The notes beneath the pieces were generated by a model. It did not search any database. It was not told where the DNA came from and saw only the letters and a list, made by a program, of their open reading frames with translations. Positions 1 to 6,691 of a stretch of 7,411 nucleotides of DNA are shown here, piece after piece; the stretch's first letter is position 1, and each line of letters opens with the position of its first letter. Made by a program: the position numbers and the translations under genes. This DNA is from Marinagarivorans sp. UBA5868 (GTDB lineage: Bacteria > Pseudomonadota > Gammaproteobacteria > Pseudomonadales > Cellvibrionaceae), in contig DJFQ01000175.1 in NCBI GenBank assembly GCA_002432095.1, positions 948 to 8,358 of the forward strand, read 5' to 3'.

Positions 1-497
1 CCGGATAGCTGGTGGGGATAAGCTTTTAATTTGCTCGCCGGATCGGGAATTTTCACCCGCTCCAGCTGCTCCAACACCGCCGCACGTAATTGGTCGCCGC
101 GCAAATCCCGGTGCAGCCGCAACACTTCGCCAATCTGTTTTTCCACTGTATGCAGCGGATTTAGCGCGGTCATCGGCTCCTGAAAAATCATGCCGATGCG
201 ATTGCCGCGCAGCTTGTTCATTTCCCGCTCGCCAAGCGCCAACAAATTTTGGCCAGCAAACATAATGCGGCTTTCTACCGGGTGCCAAGCATGGGGATAC
301 GGCAGCAATTGCATAATGGCGTGAGCGGTAACGGATTTTCCGGACCCGGATTCACCCACCAGCGCCAGGGTTTCACCTTTTTCCAGGGTAAATTCCACAT
401 CGCGCACCACAGTTTGTGTCTGCGTGCCACGGCCAAAATTTACCGCCAGGTGTTCGACTTGCAACAGGGGATTTTTCGACAAAGGATGATCGGACAT
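1..497 (-). CDS. yejF: YejF-type peptide/microcin C ABC transporter ATP-binding protein (5' part, cut by window edge)
   Basis: Cytoplasmic ATPase that powers the YejABEF importer. I translated the minus strand from the ATG at 497-495; 165 full codons remain before the window ends. Visible motifs are Walker A (GESGSGKS, residues 48-55), the Q-loop (FQEPMTALNP, about 105-114), and the start of the ABC signature, with LSG reached exactly at the edge. A second Walker A, Walker B and the rest lie outside, so I cannot see whether this is the fused two-ATPase form (about 530 residues) known for E. coli YejF. The spacing of the motifs fits the oligopeptide/dipeptide ABC class (OppD/DppD type). The start lies 5 nt after the yejE stop, with an AAAGGA ribosome site 8 nt upstream. 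The yej symbol rests on operon position; the family is certain. Confidence 0.9.
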   Translation of the reverse strand, partial: MSDHPLSKNPLLQVEHLAVNFGRGTQTQTVVRDVEFTLEKGETLALVGESGSGKSVTAHAIMQLLPYPHAWHPVESRIMFAGQNLLALGEREMNKLRGNRIGMIFQEPMTALNPLHTVEKQIGEVLRLHRDLRGDQLRAAVLEQLERVKIPDPASKLKAYPHQLS

Positions 498-502
498 AAC
501 AT

Positions 503-1531
503 TTATCCTTTGTTGATCAGGCGGGGATCCAGTGCGTCGCGCACACCTTCCCCGATAAAGACTAACAGCGTCAGCATTAGCGATAAAACCCCAAAAGCGC
601 TGAGCGCAAGCCAGGGTGCATGTAAATTATTTTTGCCCTGGGCGACAAGTTCACCCAAAGACGCAGAGCCCGGCGGCAAACCAAAGCCGAGAAAATCCAA
701 GGATGTCAGCGTCGCGATGGCGCCCGTCAACAAAAACGGCATAAACGTCAGGGTTGCTACCATCGCATTGGGCAATATATGCCGGAGCATAATACGACTG
801 TTGCTCACCCCCAAGGCGCGGGCAGCACGCACATATTCCAGATTGCGGCCACGCAAAAATTCCGCGCGCACCACATCCACCAGAGATGTCCAACTGAACA
901 GCAGCATAATTCCTAATAACCACCAAAAGTTTGGCGTGATAATACTGGCGAGAATAATCAACAAAAACAGCACCGGCAGGGAGCTCCAGATCTCCAGAAA
1001 ACGCTGCCCGAGCAAATCCACCTTACCTCCGTAATAACCTTGCAGCGCACCGACCAACACACCAATAACGGCGCTGCCCAGCGTTAGGCAAAGTGCAAAC
1101 AAAACGGAAATGCGAAAACCGTAAACCACGCGGGCAAATACGTCGCGCGCCTGATCATCCGTACCTAACCAATGATCGCCGGAGGGTGGCGTCGGCGGCG
1201 GTCCCGGCAAACTATTAATATGGGTGTGATAGCTGTAGCGCACTACAGGCCATAAAATCCAGCCGTCACTTTCGATTTGCTCCATCAACCAGGGGTCATG
1301 ATAATCCGCGCTGGTAGCAAAATCCCCACCGAGATCGGTTTCCATATAGTCGACAAAAACGGGGAAAAACCACTGGTTTTGATGGCGAATTATTAAGGGC
1401 CGGTCGTTGGCAATCAGCTCGGCACCGAGGGATAAAACAAAAATTACCGAGAAAATCCAAAGACTCCACCAGGCCCTGCGGTTATTGCGAAAGGTGGTGA
1501 GACGCCGTCGATTGATTGCACTGAGTTTCAT
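503..1531 (-). CDS. yejE: YejE, inner-membrane permease of the peptide/microcin C ABC importer
   Basis: One of the two channel subunits of the YejABEF importer in the cytoplasmic membrane; 342 residues, against about 341 in E. coli. After a basic N-terminus comes a first membrane segment (about 22-41) leading to ELIANDRPL, a signature of this subfamily. A long periplasmic region follows (about 45-118). Next is the OppC-type block HWLGTDDQARDVFARVVYG (120-138), then several hydrophobic helices to the C-terminus. The EAA loop that contacts the ATPase is EYVRAARALGVSNSRIMLRH (232-251), with its conserved glycine at 241. TSLDFLGFGLPPGSASLGEL (276-294) is also typical. The start matches the E. coli N-terminus in layout. 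The ribosome site is poor (GGGAG about 12 nt upstream). The ATG lies 6 nt after the yejB stop, so coupling is likely. Confidence 0.95.
   Translation of the reverse strand: MKLSAINRRRLTTFRNNRRAWWSLWIFSVIFVLSLGAELIANDRPLIIRHQNQWFFPVFVDYMETDLGGDFATSADYHDPWLMEQIESDGWILWPVVRYSYHTHINSLPGPPPTPPSGDHWLGTDDQARDVFARVVYGFRISVLFALCLTLGSAVIGVLVGALQGYYGGKVDLLGQRFLEIWSSLPVLFLLIILASIITPNFWWLLGIMLLFSWTSLVDVVRAEFLRGRNLEYVRAARALGVSNSRIMLRHILPNAMVATLTFMPFLLTGAIATLTSLDFLGFGLPPGSASLGELVAQGKNNLHAPWLALSAFGVLSLMLTLLVFIGEGVRDALDPRLINKG
506..511 (-). promoter_or_regulatory. Ribosome binding site of yejF inside the end of yejE
   Basis: AAAGGA on the minus strand, 8 nt before the yejF ATG. It is formed by the last two sense codons of yejE (Lys-Gly), so yejF translation is likely coupled to the ribosome finishing yejE. 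It also fixes the yejF start. Confidence 0.75.
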
Positions 1532-1537
1532 CGCGGC

Positions 1538-2608
1538 TCAATGCTCCCGGCTCTGAAAATCGATGCGCGGATCCACCAGCACATACACCACATCGGAAAT
1601 CAGCTTCATGACTAGACCGATCAAGGTAAAGATAAACAAAGTGCCAAAAAACACCGGGTAATCGCGATTAACCACCGCTTCAAACCCCAGCAGACCAAGA
1701 CCATCTAACGAGAAAATAACCTCGATCAGCAGCGAGCCGGCAAAAAACAAACTGACAAACGCCGCGGGAAAGCCCGCAATAATGATCAGCATCGCGTTGC
1801 GGAATACATGGCCGTAAAGCACACGTCGCTCATCCAGGCCTTTAGCACGCGCAGTCAACACATATTGTTTGTTGATTTCATCGAGAAAGGAATTTTTTGT
1901 GAGCATGGTCAGAGTGGCAAAACCGCTGATGGTATAGGCGGTAAGCGGCAGCGCCAAATGCCAGAAATAATCGACAATTTTGCCGAATAAGCTCAGTTCA
2001 TCAAAGTTAGGAGAGGTAAGGCCGCGCAACGGGAACCAACTGAAGTAAGTGCCACCGGCAAACAACACGATCAACATAATGGCCAACAAAAAGCCCGGTA
2101 TAGCGTAGAGCATCACGATGATCGAACTACTCGCCACATCAAACCGGCTACCGTGGCGCACGGCCTTGCGAATACCTAATGGAATGGAAATCAAATAAAT
2201 CAAAAGGGTGCTCCATAACCCGAGAGAAATGGAGACGGGCATTTTTTCCAGGATCAGGTCGAGCACAGTGGCGTTGCGGTAAAAGCTCTCACCAAAATCG
2301 AAGCGGACATAGTTGGTGAGCATTTCCCAAAAACGCTCGTGGGCGGGTTTGTCGAAACCGTACATGGCTTCGATCCGTTTCACAATCTCGGGCGGCAAAC
2401 CGCGTGCACCTTGGCGACTTTCGCCAGTCTCACTGCCGCCGCCGGAAAAACGCGCAGTGGCCGATTCAGCTCCGTGACCCTGCATGCGATAAATCATCTG
2501 CTCAACCGGCCCACCGGGGGCCGATTGCACGACAATAAAATTGATCACCAAAATCCCCAGCAGAGTGGGGATCATTAATGCCAGACGGCGGAAAATGTAA
2601 GCGCCCAT
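1538..2608 (-). CDS. yejB: YejB, inner-membrane permease of the peptide/microcin C ABC importer
   Basis: Second channel subunit of the importer, 356 residues. I chose the ATG at 2608-2606 because [24 protein letters not shown] is the conserved YejB N-terminus. The reading frame stays open for 24 more codons upstream to 2680, but those run into the yejA coding sequence and have no family counterpart. Domains are membrane segment 1 (about 8-28), [11 protein letters not shown] (27-37), a glycine/serine-rich linker (about 46-70), [18 protein letters not shown] (71-88), and then the BPD_transp_1 permease domain. The EAA loop is at about 247-272 ([20 protein letters not shown]), and the C-terminus is LVDPRIDF. 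The start lies 11 nt after the yejA stop. No good Shine-Dalgarno is seen close to the ATG (GGA about 15 nt away), so translational coupling with yejA is likely. Confidence 0.95.
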   Translation of the reverse strand: MGAYIFRRLALMIPTLLGILVINFIVVQSAPGGPVEQMIYRMQGHGAESATARFSGGGSETGESRQGARGLPPEIVKRIEAMYGFDKPAHERFWEMLTNYVRFDFGESFYRNATVLDLILEKMPVSISLGLWSTLLIYLISIPLGIRKAVRHGSRFDVASSSIIVMLYAIPGFLLAIMLIVLFAGGTYFSWFPLRGLTSPNFDELSLFGKIVDYFWHLALPLTAYTISGFATLTMLTKNSFLDEINKQYVLTARAKGLDERRVLYGHVFRNAMLIIIAGFPAAFVSLFFAGSLLIEVIFSLDGLGLLGFEAVVNRDYPVFFGTLFIFTLIGLVMKLISDVVYVLVDPRIDFQSREH

Positions 2609-2619
2609 GGAGTAGCGAA

Positions 2620-4527
2620 TTATTCCGCTTTGGCCGCTGCTTGTTTGGGCAAACGGCGCTCTTTTGCGGGGTCGATCCACCAGGTTAGTGGAGCCGTGGA
2701 AAAGGCATAGTCGTGTTTGGGCGCAATATCCGGCTGGCCAAATTTATTCCAATAGATAATGCGGTGCTTCAAAATAGCGTATTGCGGTACAACGTAATGG
2801 TTATGCAGCAGCACAAGGTCCAACGCGCGAGTGCGTGCCACTAATTCGGCCCTATCGGGTGCGTTGATCACAATTTCTATCAGTTGGTCGATCACCGTAT
2901 TTTTAATGCCGGAGTAATTTCGCGAGCCTTCTTTATCCGCCGCGTTGGATGACCAGTAGTCGCGCTGTTCGTTGCCGGGCGATTGCGACTGCGACAGCAC
3001 CAGCGTCGTGACATCAAAGTCGAAGCTCTGCAGGCGGTTGATGTATTGAGACGAGTCCACCATGCGCAGAGTACCGTCGATACCGAGGCGCGCGAGGTTT
3101 TGAATATAGGGGTTGATGATGCGTTCAGATGAGCTGTCGTAAGCAAGATATTCGATAACCACCGGCTTTTTCGTTTTGGGATCGATTAATTTGCCATCTT
3201 TTAAGGTAAAGCCAGCCTCTTTGAGCAGCTGCTGCGCCTTACGCAGATTGTTGCGGTTGTTGCCACTGCCGTCGGTTTTAGGGTTGGTATAGGCCTCTGT
3301 AAAAACGGAATCCGGAATTTGGCCTTTAAATGGCTTAAGTATTTCCAGCTCGCGACCTTCTGGCACTCCACTGGACGCCAAGTCAGAATTGAAGAAATAA
3401 CTATCAGTACGCGTATAACTATCGTGGAAAAGGTTGCGGTTGGACCACTCGAAATCAAACGCGTAGTTTAATGCCTGACGGAATTTGATGTTATCAAATG
3501 GCGGACGACGCAAATTGAGGATAAACGCCTGCATACCTCGCGGGCTGTGATCTTGAATTTCCTGCTTGATTAAATCACCGCGTTTAACTGCAGGAATATC
3601 GTAATTGGTGGCCCAAACTCGTGCTATCCGTTCACGACGAAGGTCATACTGGCCTGCTTTAAGCGCTTCAACTGCGACCGTATCGTCGCGGTAATAATCG
3701 ATATGGATGTTATCGAAATTGTACATACCATTATTGACGGGAAGGTCTTTGCCCCAATAATCCTTGACGCGCTCATAGGTGATTGAACGTCCGGCATCAA
3801 AGCTCGCAATTTTATAGGGGCCGCTACCCAAGGGCATTTCCAGCCCGCCTTTGTCAAAATCCTTATCTTTCCAAAAATGCGCTGGCAACACTGGTAACTG
3901 ACCGACGATCAATGGCAGCTCTTTATTTGTAGTGTCCTTGAAGGTGAATTTAACGCGTTGTTTATCTAGCGCTTCGATCTTTGCAACGTCGGCGTAGTAA
4001 TGAGCGTAGAGCGGGGCTCCTTTTTCCACCAATAGATTAAATGAGAACACGACATCGTCAGCGGTGATAGGTTTTCCATCATGAAAACGCGCTTTTGGAT
4101 TGAGATGGTAAACGACCCAGCCGCCCCGGTCTTCTGGATATTCGATCAATTCAGCGACGCGCCCATATTGAGTAAAAGGTTCATCATCCGATGAAATCGT
4201 CAGCGTTTCATAGATCAAGCCTAAATCGCTAGCCGGCGTTCCCTTGGTAATAAACGGGTTAAGACTGTCGAAGGTACCCAACGCATAATCCCGAAAAGTG
4301 CCGCCTTTTTTCGCAGCAGGGGATGTATATTCAAACCGCTCAAAGCCTGCCGGATATTTAATATCGCCGTGCATGGCGATGGCGTGGGATTTAATGATCT
4401 TCTGCGCGCCGCTATCAGCGGGTTTTTCCGCTTCAGTGGCGTGGGCTGCGAGAGTGATAAGGCCGGCGGCAATCGTGGCCAGGAGGGTGTACAGGGAATG
4501 TCGAAGTCTGGGGCTCTGGGCGCGCAT
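2620..4527 (-). CDS. yejA: YejA-type periplasmic peptide-binding protein (SBP family 5)
   Basis: Captures substrate in the periplasm and delivers it to YejBE. The E. coli system imports peptides and the antibiotic microcin C. The product has 635 residues, a little longer than the about 604 of E. coli YejA. The N-terminus is a Sec signal peptide: basic residues 2-9, hydrophobic core about 11-28, likely cleavage after AHA at residue 30. There is no lipobox cysteine, so it should be soluble. The family core begins at [20 protein letters not shown] (73-92) and continues with DEPFTQYG and the block [18 protein letters not shown], both typical of SBP_bac_5. The C-terminus (about 570-620) retains the family's final [19 protein letters not shown] region. 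It is the first gene of the four-gene operon. The start is supported by CAGGA 5 nt upstream. The true substrate cannot be read from the sequence. Confidence 0.95.
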   Translation of the reverse strand: MRAQSPRLRHSLYTLLATIAAGLITLAAHATEAEKPADSGAQKIIKSHAIAMHGDIKYPAGFERFEYTSPAAKKGGTFRDYALGTFDSLNPFITKGTPASDLGLIYETLTISSDDEPFTQYGRVAELIEYPEDRGGWVVYHLNPKARFHDGKPITADDVVFSFNLLVEKGAPLYAHYYADVAKIEALDKQRVKFTFKDTTNKELPLIVGQLPVLPAHFWKDKDFDKGGLEMPLGSGPYKIASFDAGRSITYERVKDYWGKDLPVNNGMYNFDNIHIDYYRDDTVAVEALKAGQYDLRRERIARVWATNYDIPAVKRGDLIKQEIQDHSPRGMQAFILNLRRPPFDNIKFRQALNYAFDFEWSNRNLFHDSYTRTDSYFFNSDLASSGVPEGRELEILKPFKGQIPDSVFTEAYTNPKTDGSGNNRNNLRKAQQLLKEAGFTLKDGKLIDPKTKKPVVIEYLAYDSSSERIINPYIQNLARLGIDGTLRMVDSSQYINRLQSFDFDVTTLVLSQSQSPGNEQRDYWSSNAADKEGSRNYSGIKNTVIDQLIEIVINAPDRAELVARTRALDLVLLHNHYVVPQYAILKHRIIYWNKFGQPDIAPKHDYAFSTAPLTWWIDPAKERRLPKQAAAKAE

Positions 4528-4672
4528 CGTTGTCCTGTCATTGGTTAGGTTGGAGATTTTCTCTGGACCGGCACAAAGGCAATAAGTTTTCTCCTTTAGC
4601 CAACCACTCCCCCCGTACCGCCAGGCAATGGCGCCGACTATACCCCAAGCGGCGTCTCCGCGGCACCCGCTG
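4528..4672 (-). other. Leader region of yejA
   Basis: A 145-nt gap between the small glycine-zipper gene and yejA, both on the minus strand. I see no convincing sigma-70 promoter. A TATAGT (4642-4637) resembles a -10 box but has no -35 partner at 16-18 nt. Two short stems are present: GCGG/CCGC near 4650-4662 and CGCCA/TGGCG near 4618-4635. Neither is followed by a T run, so there is no intrinsic terminator for the small gene. A Shine-Dalgarno-like AAAGGAG (4597-4591) precedes a possible 14-codon TTG-started leader frame (4582-4538). Whether yejA has its own promoter here or is read through from the small gene remains open. Confidence 0.4.
4533..4537 (-). promoter_or_regulatory. Ribosome binding site of yejA
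   Basis: CAGGA on the minus strand, 5 nt before the yejA ATG. It supports this start over the out-of-frame ATG 14 nt further upstream (4541). Confidence 0.6.
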
Positions 4673-4882
4673 TCAGCGATCAGGCTTGTCGCGCCGTGTG
4701 CTCTTGCTCGATATCCCCATGGCCAGCGTCAAAGCGATGCCAATACCAATACCCGCGCCGATGCCCACTGCCACGTCTCCCATCGCCACCCCGAGCGCCG
4801 CCCCTATGGCGACGCCGAGGCTTATGCCAAGCGCCATTTGGCTGGTCGATTGTTTTTTGTGATGATCAGCGGAATTCGCCAT
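4673..4882 (-). CDS. Small glycine-zipper membrane protein, unknown function
   Basis: A 69-residue protein I cannot assign to a characterised family. The frame extends 11 codons upstream to 4915, but the start at 4882 is fixed by GGAGGTGA 5 nt before it. Layout: a polar, basic N-terminus (residues 1-15, with HHKK), a 41-residue hydrophobic glycine-rich core (16-57), and a charged tail (KSTRRDKPDR). In the core, glycines fall exactly every fourth residue (19, 23, 27, 31, 35) and again at 40, 44 and 48. This is the pattern of a glycine zipper, which packs membrane helices together. The core looks like two helices in a hairpin joined near GD (35-36), and the two halves resemble each other. There is no cleavable signal and no enzymatic motif. 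Such tiny glycine-zipper proteins occur widely as hypothetical proteins; some in Caulobacter are contact-dependent toxins, but no secretion genes are seen here. The gene is divergent from the repair operon. Confidence 0.85.
   Translation of the reverse strand: MANSADHHKKQSTSQMALGISLGVAIGAALGVAMGDVAVGIGAGIGIGIALTLAMGISSKSTRRDKPDR
4715..4831 (-). repeat. Internal two-fold repeat in the glycine-zipper protein
   Basis: Residues 18-35 and 39-56 align without gaps at an offset of 21 residues, with 10 of 18 identical by my count: G19/G40, I20/I41, G23/G44, I26/I47, G27/G48, A29/A50, L30/L51, A33/A54, M34/M55 and G35/G56. This suggests that the hairpin arose by duplication of one helix. The low-complexity composition could inflate the match. 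Confidence 0.5.
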
Positions 4883-4887
4883 GTTCG

Positions 4888-4895
4888 TCACCTCC
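4888..4895 (-). promoter_or_regulatory. Strong Shine-Dalgarno of the glycine-zipper gene
   Basis: GGAGGTGA on the minus strand, complementary over 8 nt to the 3' end of 16S rRNA. Five nt separate its end from the ATG at 4882, or 8 nt counted from GGAGG. It is by far the best ribosome site in the window and decides the start of this small gene, predicting high translation. Confidence 0.85.
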
Positions 4896-4923
4896 CCTCG
4901 GCCCATGAAATGCAATTAGTCAC

Positions 4924-4938
4924 GACCTGTCACAGGTC
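4924..4938. promoter_or_regulatory. Perfect 15-nt palindrome, candidate operator
   Basis: GACCTGT-C-ACAGGTC: two fully complementary 7-nt arms around one base. It overlaps a set of three GTCAC copies starting at 4919, 4929 and 4936. Its place midway between divergent genes, about 40 nt upstream of the small gene's start, suits a dimeric repressor or activator. I do not recognise the regulator. The half-sites resemble a lux box, but the spacing is wrong for one. Confidence 0.5.
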
Positions 4939-4964
4939 ACGGTTCGCATACGCAATTATCTGAG

Positions 4965-4980
4965 CTGTATATAAATACAG
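4965..4980. promoter_or_regulatory. LexA (SOS) box
   Basis: CTGTATATAAATACAG has the invariant CTG-N10-CAG frame and differs from the core of the E. coli consensus (CTGTATATATATACAG) at one position. It ends 40 nt before the FAN1-type start codon, and a TATAAA inside it could be the -10, so bound LexA would block transcription. This predicts that the nuclease-helicase pair is induced by DNA damage. The small divergent gene starts about 80 nt to the other side and might also be affected. Confidence 0.85.
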
Positions 4981-5020
4981 ACTTCACCTAAACTGGCCAT
5001 TTCGCCCAAGTTGTACAACC

Positions 5021-6691
5021 ATGCTGCAAACCAAAGCCCTATTGCCCTCGGACTACTATCTGCAGAACTTTTCCACGCTGCTAAAGCAGGTTCAGTGCCA
5101 GTATGAGGACTTGTTGCTGCCCGAAGAACGCAGGTTATGCGAGGTGTTCCCCTCCCTGAGCAAAGATGCGCGCAAGCTGTACGTGCGCCTGCTGACGCGC
5201 AAAGGCGAGATTTTTCGCGCATCGCGGCTGCGTTATGCGGAAATCCGCCGACCGCGCCAAGCCGCTATTGAACTGGCGGACCGGGGGCTAATTGTCATAG
5301 ATCCGAGCCTGTGTTTAATGCAGTTGCTGCCGTTGTGGAGCCGCCAGGAATGGCTGGCTCGACTGGCGGCGCTGGGGTTGCCAAGCCGTGGCCTGGCGGG
5401 ATTAAAAAGGGCCGAGCTGGATCTCGCTTTGGCGGAGCGACTGATGTTGGACGCTGAAAGTCCGCTGTCGCCGGAGGAAGTCAGTCGCATCGCCGGAGAA
5501 CCGATCTATCAAGTGCTGGATCCGCAGATTTTCACCGTGCTTAAACTGTTGTTTTTCGCCAACCCTTATCAGGACCTCACCGACTTTGTGTTGCGGGATT
5601 TGGGGCTTTATCGCTTCGAGTCTTACCGGCTGGACCGCGAGACCCGGCTGTTCCGCAGCCGAGCGCAGATCAACGCACATTTAACCTGTTATGCCTTGGC
5701 CGATGAACTAAACGCGGTGCTGCTGGGAGAGCCGGACGACATGCTGGCCTTCGCCCGCGAGTTGCCCATCATTCCCGCAGACGATCCCGCGCTCTCCCGA
5801 CGCCTGCAAAGAGTAATTTATGAGGTCGCTCGCCAATTGGAGCGACGGGAGATGTTGGAAGACGCGTTACGGTTGTATCGCTGCCTGACGCTGGCCGACG
5901 CCCAAGAGCGTGAAGTACGGGTGCTGGTGAAAATGAATCGCCAGGGAGAGGCATTGACGCTGTGTCGCGAGCGGCTGCCGCACGGGGACGACTCCCAGCA
6001 TTTTGCCTGGCGCTTTGGCCGCAAGCTGGCGAAGGGCTTGATGCAACCCTGGCCAAGTCGGCGGCCCAGCACACCAGTGGTTGAGCAGATCGCACTGGAA
6101 TTTACCGGCGGCCATGTCGAACACGCGGTGGCGGAGCATTTGGCCAGCCAAGGCGATTGCCACTATGTGGAAAACACGCTGTTCAATGGCATTTTTGGCC
6201 TGCATTACTGGCCGGCGATTTTTGCCCCAGTGCCCGGTGCCTTCAGCCATCCGTTTCAACACGCCCCGCACGATCTCCATCAAGCAGAGTTTGCCCTGCT
6301 GCGGGCGGATTTGCTGGAACAGTGCCACGCCACCCTTGCCTCCATCTGCGGCAGTGCGCCGCATTATCAGCAGCTCTGGCGGGAGCGGTTTGGCTGCCTC
6401 AATCCATTTGTGTACTGGCACTCGCTGGATGAAGCCCTGATCGCCAAAGCCCTGGAACGCATCCCCGTGGACCATTGGCAGGCGGTTTTCCAACGCTTCT
6501 GGCGGGATTTGAAGAATCACTGCTCGGGGTTGCCGGATTTGGTTCTGTTTCCGGCATCTGGCGGGTACGAACTGATCGAAGTAAAAGGGCCGGGCGACCG
6601 ACTGCAAGCCAATCAAAAAGCCTGGATGGAATACTTCGCTGCTCACGGTATTCCCCACCGGGTGATTCAGGTTTCCTGGCGTGACAGCTGA
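5021..6691 (+). CDS. FAN1-type VRR-NUC structure-specific nuclease
   Basis: Bacterial homologue of FAN1, a nuclease that cuts 5' flaps and unhooks DNA interstrand crosslinks. It has 556 residues, close to the about 559 of the Pseudomonas aeruginosa enzyme whose structure is known. An N-terminal DNA-binding region (about 1-250, DYYLQNFSTLL near 11-21) is followed by a helical TPR-like part (about 255-375). The C-terminal VRR-NUC domain (roughly 440-552) carries the catalytic set GLPD (D506) and ELIEVKG (E520, K522), with GPGDRLQANQ after it. The metal-binding glutamate from the preceding part is likely E384 in HYVENTLFNGIFGLHYW. All four expected residues are present, so it should be active. 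The ATG at 5021 is the only start: an in-frame stop lies at 4961-4963, with no other start codon between. No clear Shine-Dalgarno is seen. A LexA box precedes it and a helicase gene overlaps its end. Confidence 0.93.
   Translation: MLQTKALLPSDYYLQNFSTLLKQVQCQYEDLLLPEERRLCEVFPSLSKDARKLYVRLLTRKGEIFRASRLRYAEIRRPRQAAIELADRGLIVIDPSLCLMQLLPLWSRQEWLARLAALGLPSRGLAGLKRAELDLALAERLMLDAESPLSPEEVSRIAGEPIYQVLDPQIFTVLKLLFFANPYQDLTDFVLRDLGLYRFESYRLDRETRLFRSRAQINAHLTCYALADELNAVLLGEPDDMLAFARELPIIPADDPALSRRLQRVIYEVARQLERREMLEDALRLYRCLTLADAQEREVRVLVKMNRQGEALTLCRERLPHGDDSQHFAWRFGRKLAKGLMQPWPSRRPSTPVVEQIALEFTGGHVEHAVAEHLASQGDCHYVENTLFNGIFGLHYWPAIFAPVPGAFSHPFQHAPHDLHQAEFALLRADLLEQCHATLASICGSAPHYQQLWRERFGCLNPFVYWHSLDEALIAKALERIPVDHWQAVFQRFWRDLKNHCSGLPDLVLFPASGGYELIEVKGPGDRLQANQKAWMEYFAAHGIPHRVIQVSWRDS

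Larger units (their letters stand above)
4883..5020. promoter_or_regulatory. Divergent control region between the glycine-zipper gene and the FAN1 operon
   Basis: 138 nt that must hold the promoters of both divergent genes. From left to right it contains the Shine-Dalgarno of the small gene, a GCAATTA heptamer (4912-4918), a perfect palindrome (4924-4938), a second GCAATTA (4952-4958), a LexA box (4965-4980), and a 40-nt leader to the FAN1 start. On the minus strand, GATAAT (4960-4955) could be a -10 for the small gene, but no good -35 is found. On the plus strand, a TATAAA lies inside the LexA box and TAAACT (4989-4994) just after it. Both are weak candidates, with the -35 unresolved. Confidence 0.6.

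Noticed and set aside
249..1034. A 261-codon plus-strand open frame
   Set aside because: It lies wholly antisense to yejF and yejE, both strongly supported by family motifs. Its translation shows no domain and is rich in arginine and serine, as expected of a shadow frame.
2609..2680. A longer yejB beginning at 2680
   Set aside because: The extra 24 residues overlap yejA and have no counterpart in the family. The conserved YejB N-terminus MGAY begins at 2608.
4618..4662. Intrinsic terminator after the glycine-zipper gene
   Set aside because: The stems are only 4-5 bp and no T run follows on the minus strand.
4924..4938. Lux box or CRP site
   Set aside because: The half-sites ACCTGT/ACAGGT match a lux box, but it needs 8 bases between them and here there is 1. 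A CRP site needs TGTGA-N6-TCACA, which is absent.
4530..4963. Plus-strand open frames across the small-gene region
   Set aside because: They are antisense to the glycine-zipper gene. They show alternating Ala/Pro/Met low complexity, which is the mirror of its glycine codons, and have no ribosome site.
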